Numbered from the stretch's first letter, positions 9,123-19,137 are shown. The stretch is DNA of 64,000 nucleotides from Enterococcus innesii (GCA_018982785.1 JAHHEN010000001.1:434001-498000); one strand, 5' to 3'. The notes: a model not told the origin generated them from the sequence alone. Made by a program: numbers and translations.

Positions 9123-9365
9123 TTGTACTAATAGACAGTAAGCACTCGCAATGTTAGGACTTAATAAAACATAGTATATCGGTGTCCTCATGCAGCGTTG
9201 ATAAAGCAAATTCACCTTATCTAGTACTATTAAAAAAGACAGAAAAAAAGCAGAACTCATGAAAGATTCCATAAGTTCCGCTAAATATATATTTTACTGA
9301 AGAGGATTCGATCCATTCCATGTACCGATGAATGAAGCGCTGATTCCGACGCATACTTGTCCTTT

Positions 9366-10429
9366 TTAGATCATTGTGGTCGGCTGCACCTGCTTTTCCA
9401 AAGCCAGTAACCACTTTTTGCGTTCGACACCGCCGCCATAGCCGCCGATGCTGCCATCGCTATTGATGACGCGGTGGCATGGAACGATCAACGCCAATTG
9501 GTTTTTTCCGTTGGCATTGGCAACAGCTCGGGTGGCTTTTTCATTGCCGATTCGCTGTGCCAATTGTTTGTAAGAGTATGTTTCTCCGATCTTCATCGCC
9601 AACAGCTGCTGCCAGACGGCTTTCTGAAAATCAGAGCCGATCAATGCGATGGGTACCGTGAAGGCAGTTCGATTCCCTTCAAAATATTCCGTCAATTCTT
9701 GCTTGAGTTGCTGAATGATTGCCGTTTGCTGGGGAATAATCACTGCATTCAAACGGCTTCTCAAAACAGCAATCTCCGTTTCTAGCCCTCTGCGATCCAC
9801 GAATTCTAACAAGTAAAGCTGCTGCTGGTCGCTGATCGCCAACATCGACCCCAGCTTGGTCTCAAGCCAAGCAGAAGAAAGAATCGTTTTTTCGCAGCTG
9901 TTGGAAGGCAACTCCCCCATAATCCGAGAAAACGCATCTCGAAAGCCGTTGCCAGAATCGAAACCGGCTTCTAATTGCGCTTGGATCAGCGGTTCCCCTT
10001 CACGAATCTGCTTAAACGCTAACCCTAAGCGGCGTGCACGGGAGTATTCGATAAAGGTCATGCCAAAATATTTTTTGAATTGTCGGCGTGCGGTATTGGG
10101 ATGGATCGCTAGTGCTTCAAAATCTTTGTCGGTCCACTTTTTCTCTGGGTTACTCTCCACGGCTTCCACCAGGCTTTTCACGTCAGGGGATAAGTGGCTA
10201 GGCGAGCTGAGCGGGCGACATCGTTTGCAGGGACGATACGCCGCCAGTAGCGCTTCTTGTGCTGTCTGAAAAAACTCGCAGTTTTTTTTGAGCGGTTTTT
10301 TCGCTGGGCAGGTGGGACGGCAAAAGACGCCGGTGGTTTTTACTCCAACGTAAAAAATCCCTTCATATTGGGAATTTTTTCAATCAGCATGTCGTAATAG
10401 TGGTCCCGTTGTCGGCTATCTTCAATCAT
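9366..10429 (-). pseudogene. ada: Ada: bifunctional methylated-DNA methyltransferase and AraC-type regulator, one frameshift
   Basis: Repaired length is 354 residues, the same as E. coli Ada. Order of domains: an N-terminal zinc methyl-phosphotriester domain (FCRPTCPAKKP, then NCEFF and RPCKRCRP: four cysteines), an AraC helix-turn-helix (NTARRQFKKYFGMTFIEYSR), then the O6-alkylguanine transferase domain with the catalytic PCHRVI and the RAVANANGKN arginine-finger region. The start codon and first 19 codons (ATG 10429, with a GGAGGG site) are in a different frame from the zinc domain; adding a base in the T6 run at 10375-10380 restores LIEKNSQYEGIFYVGVKTT. It removes alkyl groups from DNA and, once methylated, activates the adaptive response. 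Confidence 0.83.
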
Positions 10430-10553
10430 CTTGCGCACCCTCCTTCCTTTCTACACTTACAAAAATACTTTGTGCCTGTCCAAACACACGATCAACCAAT
10501 GCAGCCGTCTGCAATGGCAGTTCGAAAATTTGCCCACATCCTTCTGATGACAT
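10422..10553 (-). CDS. small hypothetical ORF overlapping the ada start
   Basis: A 43-residue ORF, not recognised. It starts at ATG 10553 behind AGGAAAGGG and ends 8 bases inside ada, an arrangement typical of translationally coupled or leader ORFs. It contains one cysteine and no obvious domain. It may be chance, or a short leader peptide or coupling ORF for ada. Only the ribosome site and overlap support it. Confidence 0.35.
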   Translation of the reverse strand: MSSEGCGQIFELPLQTAALVDRVFGQAQSIFVSVERKEGAQDD

Positions 10554-10635
10554 ACGATCACCCTTTCCTCTGAATGACCTTAGTGTACAAAGAATGGTCT
10601 TGACGCATCCCATAAAAATTAACACCAATTTTTTT

Positions 10636-10671
10636 AAAAAGGATCGAAGGCAGTTGCCCTCCGATCCTTTT
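10636..10671 (-). terminator. rho-independent terminator of the crt operon
   Basis: Inverted repeat with GGATCG and CGATCC arms and an inner GCA/TGC extension, flanked by A-rich and T-rich runs on both sides, located 54 bases after the crtO stop. It can work in both directions; on the minus strand the stem is followed by a TTTTTAAAAAAATT tract. Confidence 0.75.
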
Positions 10672-10724
10672 GATTTCCCGTTTGCCTATTTTTCAGCGAA
10701 TCTTAAAGCGACACCTACAGGAAC

Positions 10725-11237
10725 TTAGACCGTCGTCTTTCGCTTGACTTGCAGGGCACTTTTTTTCCGCAAGACTCGCTCTAAACGGGGGCGATTGTAG
10801 CGTTGGATCATAATGAACGGGAAGTTGGCCAATAACGCATAGACGATCATCACCCAGCCCGCCCACGTAGGATTCCAGAGGAAAAAGAACGGTGCTGGAA
10901 CCACCAGCAGCCAATGGGTCAGCTCTGCTCGGCGTGTCTCGATGACGAATTTTTCCAGATAGTCCTTTTGCTGTTGAGCCAAGCGGGATTTGTCAAAGCC
11001 TTTTTTGGCAATCACAGTGCCGTCGGGCAATTTGTCTTTCCACTGGCGAATACGAAACACCTCCGCCCAGATCCTACCGCCTTTTTCAAAGGCAAAAGAA
11101 CGGAACCAGTTGGCATGACGTTCAAAAAACGCATCACTGACTTTGCGCAAGCCAAAGGAGATGCCTAGATGAAACAGCAGCCAAGCCATGCTGTCTGTAA
11201 TGAGCAAGAGCAGTGGGGATAAGGTGATCAGCGGCAT
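10725..11237 (-). CDS. crtO: glycosyl-4,4'-diaponeurosporenoate acyltransferase (CrtO-like)
   Basis: About 170 residues. It shares with S. aureus CrtO the pattern FRSFAFEKGGRIW, ETRRAELTHW and ANFPFIMIQRYNRPRL. CrtO acylates the glucosylated C30 carotenoid acid as the final staphyloxanthin step, at the membrane; hydrophobic segments near residues 5-25, 108-122 and 128-145 fit that. ATG 11237 is chosen over an ATG six bases upstream because AGGAGG is too close to the latter. It is the third gene of crtP-crtQ-crtO, 12 bases after crtQ, and is followed by a terminator. Confidence 0.83.
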   Translation of the reverse strand: MPLITLSPLLLLITDSMAWLLFHLGISFGLRKVSDAFFERHANWFRSFAFEKGGRIWAEVFRIRQWKDKLPDGTVIAKKGFDKSRLAQQQKDYLEKFVIETRRAELTHWLLVVPAPFFFLWNPTWAGWVMIVYALLANFPFIMIQRYNRPRLERVLRKKSALQVKRKTTV

Positions 11238-11249
11238 GTGCATCGCCTC

Positions 11250-12351
11250 CTATAAATTGATTTTGCGTCCTTTCCAGGTCACGGATTTCAACAAATGGGT
11301 TTGGATCCATGACCAACCAAATAAGCCTAGGAAAAAAGAAAGTAACATGGGAAAAAAAGCAGCAGGATTCGGTTGAAGTTGCCGACACGGCGGGCAAAGC
11401 ACACGGTTTGTCCAAAATAAGCAGCATAAAAAAGCAGGCCTAACCAAAGCGGTTTCATCAGAAACGGTGCCGCCAGTACCCCAATGCCGCCGCTGATCCA
11501 CAAGATGACACCCGCCATAATCAAAGGGTGAGTGAATTGCGAAGCAGTGGCAAAGTCCTTCGTCCAGCCTTGAACAAGTTGACGAACACCAGCTGGATAC
11601 ATCCTAAAGGCCAACAGGTCTTTTCCACCATACAAGGCGATCGGCAATCGTTTTTTCTTAAAACGTCTCGCTAGTGCTAGATCATCTAAGATTCCTTCTG
11701 GCATGTCCTGATGCCCATTGGCTTGAAGGTACGCTGTTTTGCTGCACAAGATACACGGACCAAAGGCGCCGCCGGCTGAGAGTTTTTCGCCTACAATAGA
11801 AAAGCGGTTCAACCCAACAGGTAAGATGACATTAAAGACGGCAGATAGTTGTTCATACAGGCGCTTCGTTTGATGATAGGGCTGCACCGAGAGCAGGCCT
11901 TGTCCCGATCGCTCCTCATACGCAGCGAAAAGGCGCTCTAATCCATCTTCTGCTAGAAAGAAGGTATCGGCATCCAAAAATAATAGATACTTGCCCACCG
12001 CTTGTGAGGCGCCTAACCAGCAAGCCGCCGCTTTCCCAGCAGAATCAGCAGCGGTTTGCAAGACAGTCACACCGAAGCCCTTGGCACAGGCGATCGTCTC
12101 ATCTTCCGATCCGTCATCAACCACCAAAATCTCCACAGGATGAAGGGTTTGCTGCTGCAAGGATGCCAACAATTGCGGCAAGTTTTCTGCTTCATTGCGG
12201 GCGGGGATGATGATCGACAGTTCTCCCCTCTCCGTCAAGTCTTTGGATGTGGCTGTCTCCTTGCGGGTGGGTATCGTCGGCAGGCGGAAAAAATCAGCCA
12301 GCCTGCCAGCCAAGCAGCGCAAATACCAGCGAGCAGTAGATACACAGTCAT
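11250..12351 (-). pseudogene. crtQ: 4,4'-diaponeurosporenoate glycosyltransferase (CrtQ-like), two frameshifts
   Basis: Repaired length is 367 residues against about 375 for S. aureus CrtQ. A membrane anchor starts at ATG 12351; adding one base in the A6 run at 12288-12293 links it to the GT2 domain (LSIIIPARNEAENLPQLL, VVDDGSEDET, FLDADTFFL, LLSVQPYHQTKRLYE, GWTKDFATA). Adding one in the A7 run at 11352-11358 links it to a tail ending in VTWKGRKINL, like S. aureus VEWKGRQYSI. The enzyme glucosylates diaponeurosporenoic acid. It lies between crtP (14-base gap) and crtO. Both breaks are single missing bases in homopolymers. Confidence 0.8.
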
Positions 12352-12365
12352 CATCCTTTCTTGTC

Positions 12366-13853
12366 TTAGTGTTCTCTTTTGGTGATCATCTCACTGACTT
12401 GCTGGCCACTAAGGGTCACCATCGGCATGCCGGCACCGGGATTGACCGTACCGCCAACGAAGTATAGATTGTCGTAGCGTTCGCTGTGTTTCGGGTGTTT
12501 AAAGCCATGATTTTTCTTGCGATTAGAGACCGTGCCGTAGATGGCGCCGCGATGTGACAAATAATTCTTTTGGATGTCTTCAGGTGTCCAGCGGTCTTCA
12601 TACACGATGTGCTTGCGTAGATCCGTTAAGCCCATGTTTTCCAGCTTGATCAAAATCCGTTCACGAAAGGCATCGTATTCCGCTTCCGTAAAGGGTTTAT
12701 CCTGCAAATAAGGGATATGAGGCAAGATTTTGATGTTTTCATGCCCTGCCACTGTTTGCGAAGGATCGGTTTTGTTGGCATTGACCAAATAGATCGTTGG
12801 GTCTTCCGGCAGCTGATGCTGATGGAAATTTTGATCAAAGTTTTCTTTTGAAGCATTGGAAAAGAAAAAGTTGTGGTGCGCCAGTTGCGGATAGGAGGTT
12901 TGGACCCCTAAGTGCAAGACGAAACCAGAACTTGCTGGTTCAAATTTTTCTTCCAGTTTTTGAGTAAAGTCCGGCGCTTCTTCTAACAGCTCTTCATAAG
13001 CCGGGATCACTTCCATATTGGAAACAAAATAGTCGGCTTCGATCAACGTGCCATCATCCAAACGAGCGGCACGGATTTGTTCCTGTTCAACGATCAATTT
13101 TTCCACTTTGTGTCCCGTGTGGAAGGTCACACCGATCTCTTTTGCTAAGCGAACGATGCCTTCGGCTAAACGATGCATCCCACCTGGCACGTACCAGACA
13201 CCTTGGGCATGCTGCATGTAGATCATCATGTTCAAGACGGCTGGGGCGTCATAAGGAGACGAGCCGACATACTTGATAAAATAGCTCAGCATGTCTTGCA
13301 GCTGCGGATTGCTGACACGTTTTTGAATAGCATCATGCATGGAAGAGAAATAATCAAAGCCTTTCAGCGCTTTGATCACGCCGTGATACTTCAAGATTTC
13401 TTTTGTGGTATCTAAGCCTTTCTCAAAATAGCCTTTTTCCGTGATATCATAAATCTTTTGCGCATAATCCAAAAAGTCTTGGTACTCGCCCATGTCTTTT
13501 TCCGACAAGTGCGGGTTTTCCTTTGCCATGCGGGCAAGATCGCCATAGAGATCGATCTTGGTGCCGTTGGGGAAAAAGGAGCGCCATTCCAATGGCAATC
13601 GGCGAATCGCAACATAATCCGCCATATCGCGATTGCTGCCAGTAAATAACTTTTCGAAAATCTGCGGCATCGTCAAAATCGAAGGACCTAAGTCAAAGCC
13701 GAAGCCGTTTGTTTCCAGTCGGTTCAACTTGCCGCCTAAGTGTTGATTTTTTTCATATAATGATACATCAAAGCCATTTTGGGCTAATGAGACCGCCGCT
13801 GATAGACCACCAAGTCCGCCGCCTATCACTACAACTGTTTTTTTCTCTTTCAT
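12366..13853 (-). CDS. crtP: 4,4'-diaponeurosporene oxygenase/oxidase (CrtP-like)
   Basis: 495 residues, co-linear with S. aureus CrtP (about 497). It has the N-terminal FAD dinucleotide fold ([19 protein letters not shown]), the [14 protein letters not shown] block, [38 protein letters not shown] and a C-terminal [24 protein letters not shown]-binding signature. These favour CrtP over CrtN (desaturase). It oxidises the terminal methyl of diaponeurosporene on the way to the carboxylic acid. GAGGAG precedes the ATG. It heads crtPQO; no crtM or crtN is in the window, so the C30 backbone must be made elsewhere in the genome. Confidence 0.88.
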   Translation of the reverse strand: MKEKKTVVVIGGGLGGLSAAVSLAQNGFDVSLYEKNQHLGGKLNRLETNGFGFDLGPSILTMPQIFEKLFTGSNRDMADYVAIRRLPLEWRSFFPNGTKIDLYGDLARMAKENPHLSEKDMGEYQDFLDYAQKIYDITEKGYFEKGLDTTKEILKYHGVIKALKGFDYFSSMHDAIQKRVSNPQLQDMLSYFIKYVGSSPYDAPAVLNMMIYMQHAQGVWYVPGGMHRLAEGIVRLAKEIGVTFHTGHKVEKLIVEQEQIRAARLDDGTLIEADYFVSNMEVIPAYEELLEEAPDFTQKLEEKFEPASSGFVLHLGVQTSYPQLAHHNFFFSNASKENFDQNFHQHQLPEDPTIYLVNANKTDPSQTVAGHENIKILPHIPYLQDKPFTEAEYDAFRERILIKLENMGLTDLRKHIVYEDRWTPEDIQKNYLSHRGAIYGTVSNRKKNHGFKHPKHSERYDNLYFVGGTVNPGAGMPMVTLSGQQVSEMITKREH

Positions 13854-14163
13854 TGAATTGCTCCTCGTTTGCTTTAATGAACGACCCTATTTAGCCAAAC
13901 CTTCTCGTCAAAACAGACGGTTGCGTCTCACTGCAACTGCGTGTCTTGGCACTGTTTTGGTATTGGCGACTTAAATCAAAGGATCGTTTTTCTAGATAAT
14001 TCTATAGTATCACACCTTTGAAAAAATGACGGGGATGAGCCTAGCGCCCATGGGATGACAGGAAAGCCTTCAAGCGTTCGCCAACTTCACACGAAACACA
14101 TATTGACCACATATTCGGCTAACCTTCTTCCTGTATACTTTCGCATATCAAAGGAGGAATTTT
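13854..14163. promoter_or_regulatory. divergent intergenic region between crtP and the ABC permease
   Basis: 310 bases without a convincing gene. On the minus strand a TGATACTAT sequence near 14010 resembles an extended -10 for crtP, without a clear -35. On the plus strand TATACT lies about 25 bases after a TTGACC, too far for a standard promoter. A good AAAGGAGG site precedes the permease ATG. No SigB-type motif like that of the staphylococcal crt operon was recognised. Confidence 0.3.
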
Positions 14164-15570
14164 ATGAACTTTTTTACTCGTATCATCAAAAGTATCACCA
14201 GTCTCAAAAAACGGACCGCAATCATTGGCGGGTTGTTTCTGGTCGTCTCAACGTTTTTGATCACGGCGAGGCTGACCCAATACGAACTGCAAAAAGTATT
14301 GGAAAATGTCCAAAAAGACTTGAATTCAATAGTAACCATCGAGCTGGATTATGAGAAAATCCTTCAGTCCATGTATTCCGGCGATCTGCAATCTGGTACC
14401 GATGTGTTGAATGAAGAATTGCTGGAGAAAATTGAAAAATCCAGTTATGTCGAAGATTTTTCCGTCAGCGCTGCGACCCAGCTATTCACCCAGTATGCTG
14501 ACCGGACACCAAAACATGAAGACAAGGTGCCGGGAGGTATAATCGAACCTTCCAATGAAATCGAAATTTATGACAGCAACGATCCTGAATTAGCAAAATA
14601 CAATCTGCAGATCATTGAGGGCGATCTTACTACCAATAACAAAGAGACTTATCCAATCATGGTCTCGAAAAAGTATGCGGAAAAACACAAACTAAGCATT
14701 GGTGACCCTTTAACGTTGGATTTCAATTCGGGTTTCGATGAAGAACAAGAAGCTTTGAAAAAAAGCGGGGTTATCACTGGTATTTATGAGTTAGCTGCCA
14801 ATAGTCCTCGCCCCCACAAAGATAATGAAGAGCGGTTATTTTTTTCGACACGAAGGGTTCTCAAAGAAGTCAAAGAACTGCAATTTGGTGAAAACACTCC
14901 TTTGATGGCGGGTTATGACAAAATCAAAGTCAGCTTGAAAGATCCGATGGATACTCAAAAGTTCTTGAATGAATTAGATGCTGAAAACAGCAAATACCAG
15001 CAGGTCGCATTCAAAAGCTCCTACGAGCAATACAAAACGATCCAATCAATGATTACAGATTTTTCTTCGATCTTGAACTTCATTCAGCTTTTCTTGATCC
15101 TTTTTGCCTTGATCGTCATCGGGTTGATTATGATGCTCTCGTTACGAGAGCGTAAATACGAAGTCGGCTTGTTACTGTCATTGGGAGAAACAAAAATCAA
15201 CATCCTTTTGCAGATGTTCTTAGAAGTCGCAATCGTTTTTGTCGTCAGCTTCGGTATCAGTTTCGCCTTATCCACCACAGTGATCGCACCTCAAGCAAGT
15301 GCAGTCGTCAATGAACAAATGCAAGCTTCTATGGGGGAACTTAGTGCCAATAGTAGCTTGAGCATGCCGCGAGGAGACAATTATGTGGAAGATGAAAGCA
15401 CCAAACTCAAAACCGAGGTCTCTATCCAGCAAACCGATTTCAAAGAGTCGCTCATTTTTTCTTCAGTCATCTTTTCATTATTGGCAGTCATCACTTGTGT
15501 CACAACGATCCTGCCAACTATGAAGATCATTAAGAGAAGTCCCAAAGAGATCTTGTCCAATAACGAATAA
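14164..15570 (+). CDS. ABC transporter permease, FtsX/MacB type (Vex-like)
   Basis: 468 residues: one membrane segment near residues 18-36, a long extracytoplasmic MacB_PCD-like domain (about 40-295), then three membrane segments near 305-330, 355-380 and 435-460, the standard FtsX layout. The LMMLSLRERKYEVGLLLSLGETK loop is typical of this permease family. It is followed by an ATPase, a response regulator and a histidine kinase. That order recalls the pneumococcal Vex transporter with VncRS. Such transporters export or sense peptides; the substrate is unknown. AAAGGAGG precedes the ATG. Confidence 0.82.
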   Translation: MNFFTRIIKSITSLKKRTAIIGGLFLVVSTFLITARLTQYELQKVLENVQKDLNSIVTIELDYEKILQSMYSGDLQSGTDVLNEELLEKIEKSSYVEDFSVSAATQLFTQYADRTPKHEDKVPGGIIEPSNEIEIYDSNDPELAKYNLQIIEGDLTTNNKETYPIMVSKKYAEKHKLSIGDPLTLDFNSGFDEEQEALKKSGVITGIYELAANSPRPHKDNEERLFFSTRRVLKEVKELQFGENTPLMAGYDKIKVSLKDPMDTQKFLNELDAENSKYQQVAFKSSYEQYKTIQSMITDFSSILNFIQLFLILFALIVIGLIMMLSLRERKYEVGLLLSLGETKINILLQMFLEVAIVFVVSFGISFALSTTVIAPQASAVVNEQMQASMGELSANSSLSMPRGDNYVEDESTKLKTEVSIQQTDFKESLIFSSVIFSLLAVITCVTTILPTMKIIKRSPKEILSNNE

Positions 15571-15653
15571 GCAAAATGTTAAAAAAAGTTAAAAATACCT
15601 ATTTTTTTAAAGAAACCTTCACAGATTTGATGAATACTAAAGGAGAAGATCAA

Positions 15654-16283
15654 ATGCTCAAAATTACAGATATCAGTTACTCATACAAAGATGAGACTAT
15701 TTTGCAAAATGTCAGTCAAGTGTTTGACGCTGGCAAGATCCACACGATTATTGGTCAATCTGGTGTCGGAAAAAGCACTTTTTTGTCTTTGATTTCCGGT
15801 CTTGAATTTTTGCAAAGCGGTTCAATCGAGTTCAATGGCCAGTCAATGACGAATTTAGTCTCCTACCGCCGGCAAATCAGTTACATTTTCCAGTCCCTCA
15901 ACTTGATCCCTTATTTGTCACCGTTGGAAAACATCACGATCGCCACAAATATCCACAAAGTTAAAAACCCTCAGTCTCCCAGCAGCTATTTAAACAAAGT
16001 AGGGATTTGTGGCGATATACAGCACAAAAAATGTCACCAGTTGTCTGGGGGACAACAGCAGCGGGTGGCAATCGCCCGAGCTCTCGCCTTAGATTCTGAT
16101 CTGATCATCGCCGACGAGCCGACTGGCAGCTTGGATCTGGCAAACAGTGAAAATGTCATGACGATCTTTAAAGACTTGCGGGATGCAGGCAAGTGTATCA
16201 TCATCGTCAGCCATGACTTAACTTTTAAAGAAATTTCAGACTATGTATATACGATCAAAAACGGACGATTGACCCTTCTTTAG
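15654..16283 (+). CDS. ABC transporter ATP-binding protein (Vex2/MacB-like)
   Basis: About 209 residues with Walker [10 protein letters not shown], the [15 protein letters not shown] signature, Walker [13 protein letters not shown] and the switch histidine in IIIVSHD. It energises the permease encoded immediately upstream. The start at 15654 has an AAAGGAG site at correct spacing; an in-frame extension back to 15576 has none and is rejected. The small size and DEPTGSLD motif place it in the LolD/MacB/Vex group. Confidence 0.86.
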   Translation: MLKITDISYSYKDETILQNVSQVFDAGKIHTIIGQSGVGKSTFLSLISGLEFLQSGSIEFNGQSMTNLVSYRRQISYIFQSLNLIPYLSPLENITIATNIHKVKNPQSPSSYLNKVGICGDIQHKKCHQLSGGQQQRVAIARALALDSDLIIADEPTGSLDLANSENVMTIFKDLRDAGKCIIIVSHDLTFKEISDYVYTIKNGRLTLL

Positions 16284-16302
16284 TAATAGAAAGGAGTAAT
16301 CC

Positions 16303-16971
16303 ATGGCCACAGAAATTCTTCTTATTGAAGATACCGATGAAATCAGAAGAGGCATCCAGTTGAGTTTACAAAAAGAAGGCTATCAAGTCACAGCCTTTGA
16401 TGAAGCGGAAGCTGCTTTGAACGCCCTAGAGACAAAAACTTTCGCTTTGATTTTACTCGATTTGATGTTACCTAAAATGAGCGGAGAAACGTTTTTAAAT
16501 GAGTTAGGCGAAAACAACCCGATCCCGGTGATCGTGATCAGCGCATTGAACGATGAATTCACTCAGATCAACCTTTACAGCAAGCGGATCGATGATTATG
16601 TAATCAAACCTTTTTCTACCAACATCCTCGCTTTAAAAATCGATGCGATTTTGCGCAGAGTCGGTCACAAAGAAAATGCGGCGGTCACGTATAACGACTT
16701 GACATTGGAGATCAATAACTATCAAGTTCACAGGCAAGGCCAGCCGATCGAATTGACTTCAAAAGAATTTGAGCTCTTGCAAATGATGCTCTTAAGTCAA
16801 GGAAAAGTCTTTTCCCGTGAAGAATTTTTAGACACAATTTGGGGCTATGACTCCTTTGTCGACTCTAGGGCGATCGATGTTCACATTAAAAACCTCCGTA
16901 GCAAATTAGGCAAAGACATCATCCAAACTGTTAAAGGGATCGGGTACCGAATTGAAAAAGAAACGAATTAA
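16303..16971 (+). CDS. OmpR-family response regulator (VncR-like)
   Basis: 222 residues: a receiver domain with the acidic pocket ED near residue 9, the phospho-acceptor in LLDLMLPKMSG (around residue 52) and the KPFS lysine (around 103), then an OmpR/PhoB winged helix (ELTSKEFELLQMM, RAIDVHIKNLRSKLG). It should bind DNA upstream of the transporter genes when phosphorylated by the kinase next door, whose start lies 20 bases inside this gene. AAAGGAG precedes the ATG. Confidence 0.86.
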   Translation: MATEILLIEDTDEIRRGIQLSLQKEGYQVTAFDEAEAALNALETKTFALILLDLMLPKMSGETFLNELGENNPIPVIVISALNDEFTQINLYSKRIDDYVIKPFSTNILALKIDAILRRVGHKENAAVTYNDLTLEINNYQVHRQGQPIELTSKEFELLQMMLLSQGKVFSREEFLDTIWGYDSFVDSRAIDVHIKNLRSKLGKDIIQTVKGIGYRIEKETN

Positions 16972-18277
16972 ATGGAAAACGACTCGCATCATCTGCTTCT
17001 TTACATTGACAATGTCATTCGTGACTTTTGTGAGCGTGATAGGTTTTTTCTTACTAAATATCGGTCCTCGGATCGAAATGAAACAACAAGCGGTCTTTGA
17101 CACTGTAGTCCGGGAAATTTTTGATATTGTCAATGACGATGAACTTTCTTTCCAACGTTTGGACAGTTATCGAATCGATGGCTATACCATAATCATTTTT
17201 GATGCCCAGCAAAATACCATCTATCCCATCCAGCAACCCATCACCGCGAAAAATGGTGAGCTGATCCATCTCACCAATGGTTATCAATCGACGTTTGACA
17301 CTAATGGCTACAAAGTTTACGTTAGTTACCCTGTCCAAATCAGTGCCGTCGATGTAAAAGAGATCATTTGGCTAGCAACGCCTTTTGTTTTGCTGCTAGT
17401 TAGCCTATTGACCTTGGCTGGAAGCGGCTTGTATACCTACTTATATCGAAACGAAAAGAGCAAACTGGCGTCTGTCTTCCACATGATGGAAAAAAATATT
17501 CCGTATGAGGAGATTCATGACGTAAATACCATGATCAAATTGCATGATTATCTAGTGATCGAAACTCAAGTAACTGCCCTATATCAACAACTCCAATGTG
17601 CCCAGCGGGCCGCCTTGGAACAAGTTCAGCAGATCAAACAGCTGGAGTTAGAGAAAAAAACATTGCTAGAAGGATTCACCCATGAGATGAAAACACCGAT
17701 CATGGCAAGCCAACTGCTATTAGCGAATGTCAGAGATGACTCTTTATCTGAAGAACAGCAAGAGTCCCTTCTAGCCACAGAAAATGAATTGAAAAAGCTG
17801 CAGCAGTTGATCAAAGAAATCCTGTTCGTTTTTCATAACCAACAGGCCCATGACGACCAACCACTTTCTGTGCGGGAAATGATCGATCACTTGATCGAAG
17901 AATATGAAGTTTTATGGAGTGATAAAGGTTTGCGGATCGAAATTGATCAAAAACAAGAGCTGACGTTTTTCTACCACCCGAAATTGGCAAAGAAAATTTT
18001 CTCAAACCTTTTGAGCAATGCGATTTTTCATTCCCCACCCAACAGCGTCGTCACGATCATTCTTACTAACAAACAATTAACGATCAAAAACCCTATCAAA
18101 AAAACTGGGCCGCTGAAACACTCAGATTTGGCCAAACCCTTCTTTTCTTATGGAGAAGAGGCTGGTACAGGTTTAGGTCTGTATATCGTCAAAACAATGC
18201 TAAAACACTCGCACTATGGTTTTACATTTGACTGTCAAAAAGATTTCACCGTATCCATATATATAAAACAGGACTAA
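16952..18277 (+). CDS. sensor histidine kinase (VncS/VanS-like)
   Basis: 441 residues starting with a TTG inside the response-regulator gene (20-base overlap), the only upstream start in frame. Membrane segments at about 12-34 and 130-152 flank a roughly 95-residue external sensor. The H-box is GFTHEMKTPIMAS (around residue 245), the N-box FSNLLSNAIFHSP, and the G-box GTGLGLYIVK. It phosphorylates the adjacent regulator in response to an unknown external signal, perhaps a peptide or cell-envelope stress handled by the adjacent transporter. Confidence 0.84.
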   Translation: MKKKRIKWKTTRIICFFTLTMSFVTFVSVIGFFLLNIGPRIEMKQQAVFDTVVREIFDIVNDDELSFQRLDSYRIDGYTIIIFDAQQNTIYPIQQPITAKNGELIHLTNGYQSTFDTNGYKVYVSYPVQISAVDVKEIIWLATPFVLLLVSLLTLAGSGLYTYLYRNEKSKLASVFHMMEKNIPYEEIHDVNTMIKLHDYLVIETQVTALYQQLQCAQRAALEQVQQIKQLELEKKTLLEGFTHEMKTPIMASQLLLANVRDDSLSEEQQESLLATENELKKLQQLIKEILFVFHNQQAHDDQPLSVREMIDHLIEEYEVLWSDKGLRIEIDQKQELTFFYHPKLAKKIFSNLLSNAIFHSPPNSVVTIILTNKQLTIKNPIKKTGPLKHSDLAKPFFSYGEEAGTGLGLYIVKTMLKHSHYGFTFDCQKDFTVSIYIKQD

Positions 18278-18572
18278 GCCGCTGTACTCGCCCTCTTTTA
18301 TTTTTTATAACAAAAGATATCGTATATTCTCGACGTTATTGACTGATTCATCAACGAAAAAAGTTCTTCGTATGGATGCGAAAAAACGCGTTTGAGACTC
18401 CATGAGAAATCAAGTACATTGGATGTAACGAAAGTCCTCGTTGATACTGCGACTGCAAAACGCTCCTGTAAATACGAGTGCCTCCTGTCAGATACCCAGT
18501 TGCCGCAAATGCTTTCGATGATCGAATCAAATAGGTTTCACTACAAGTCAACTATAATGAAGGAGTATCGAT

Positions 18573-18950
18573 ATGAACTTAAAAACGATTCAATCAGCTG
18601 AAGAATATTTAAACTTTTTCGATGAAGAATTTATTCATTCTAGCTGTTCTAGCGAAGACCCTAAGATCTTTAACTTTTATTTATCCTTGCGCCAACGTTT
18701 TCTAAACATCTACAACGACTCCGATAATAGTTTTTTCAAAAAGATGTCGTTGTTGCTGGACATTGATGCTCAGTTGCAGATCTTAAAAGAGCTGTACAAC
18801 TTAAAAAAAAGTGCTTTAAACGAATACACGCAAGAAGAGATCATTCAGCTGACTGTCAAAGACAAAACCTGTTTTTATCGGGAATTGACCGGAATTCAAC
18901 TGAATCAAAAAGCTCCTGGGAGCTTGATTTATTTAAGCGAAGCACAGTAA
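18573..18950 (+). CDS. hypothetical protein, 125 aa
   Basis: Not recognised. A soluble, mostly helical, acidic protein with an AAGGAG site well placed before the ATG. There is no signal peptide or membrane segment. It lies between the two-component system and a Mga-like regulator and is followed by a cluster of large hairpins. A TATAAT at 18553-18558 is too close to the ribosome site to be its promoter. Coding is supported by the ribosome site and natural codon use only. Confidence 0.6.
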   Translation: MNLKTIQSAEEYLNFFDEEFIHSSCSSEDPKIFNFYLSLRQRFLNIYNDSDNSFFKKMSLLLDIDAQLQILKELYNLKKSALNEYTQEEIIQLTVKDKTCFYRELTGIQLNQKAPGSLIYLSEAQ

Positions 18951-18980
18951 ACAGCTAAACTGGTTCTCCCTAACTCATTT

Positions 18981-19064
18981 GTTTTAAAAGGCTTGTACTC
19001 ACTACCATTGACACTTCCCCATCCCCAAAATCGATGTTTTTGTGTAAGAACAAGCCTTTAAAAC
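18981..19064. repeat. large inverted repeat
   Basis: Arms GTTTTAAAAGGCTTGT (18981-18996) and ACAAGCCTTTAAAAC (19050-19064) are nearly perfect complements separated by about 53 bases. It is followed at once by a second hairpin at 19066-19112 (AAAGCCCA.TTCCTT with AAGGAA.TGGGCTTT). Together they may terminate the gene at 18573 or represent remnants of a small repeat element. Confidence 0.5.
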
Positions 19065-19065
19065 C

Positions 19066-19112
19066 AAAGCCCAATTCCTTGACTGCTAGATAGTTTGAAG
19101 GAACTGGGCTTT
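19066..19112. terminator. hairpin, probable terminator
   Basis: Stem AAAGCCCAATTCCTT (19066-19080) pairs with AAGGAACTGGGCTTT (19098-19112) with a single mismatch and a 17-base loop. The T-tract is short, so efficiency is uncertain. Confidence 0.45.
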
Positions 19113-19137
19113 GCTTATGCTCTTCGTATAGAATTGG

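Noticed and set aside
18553-18558. TATAAT as the promoter of the gene at 18573
   Set aside because: Transcription would begin inside or beyond the ribosome site, and no -35 is present 16-18 bases upstream.
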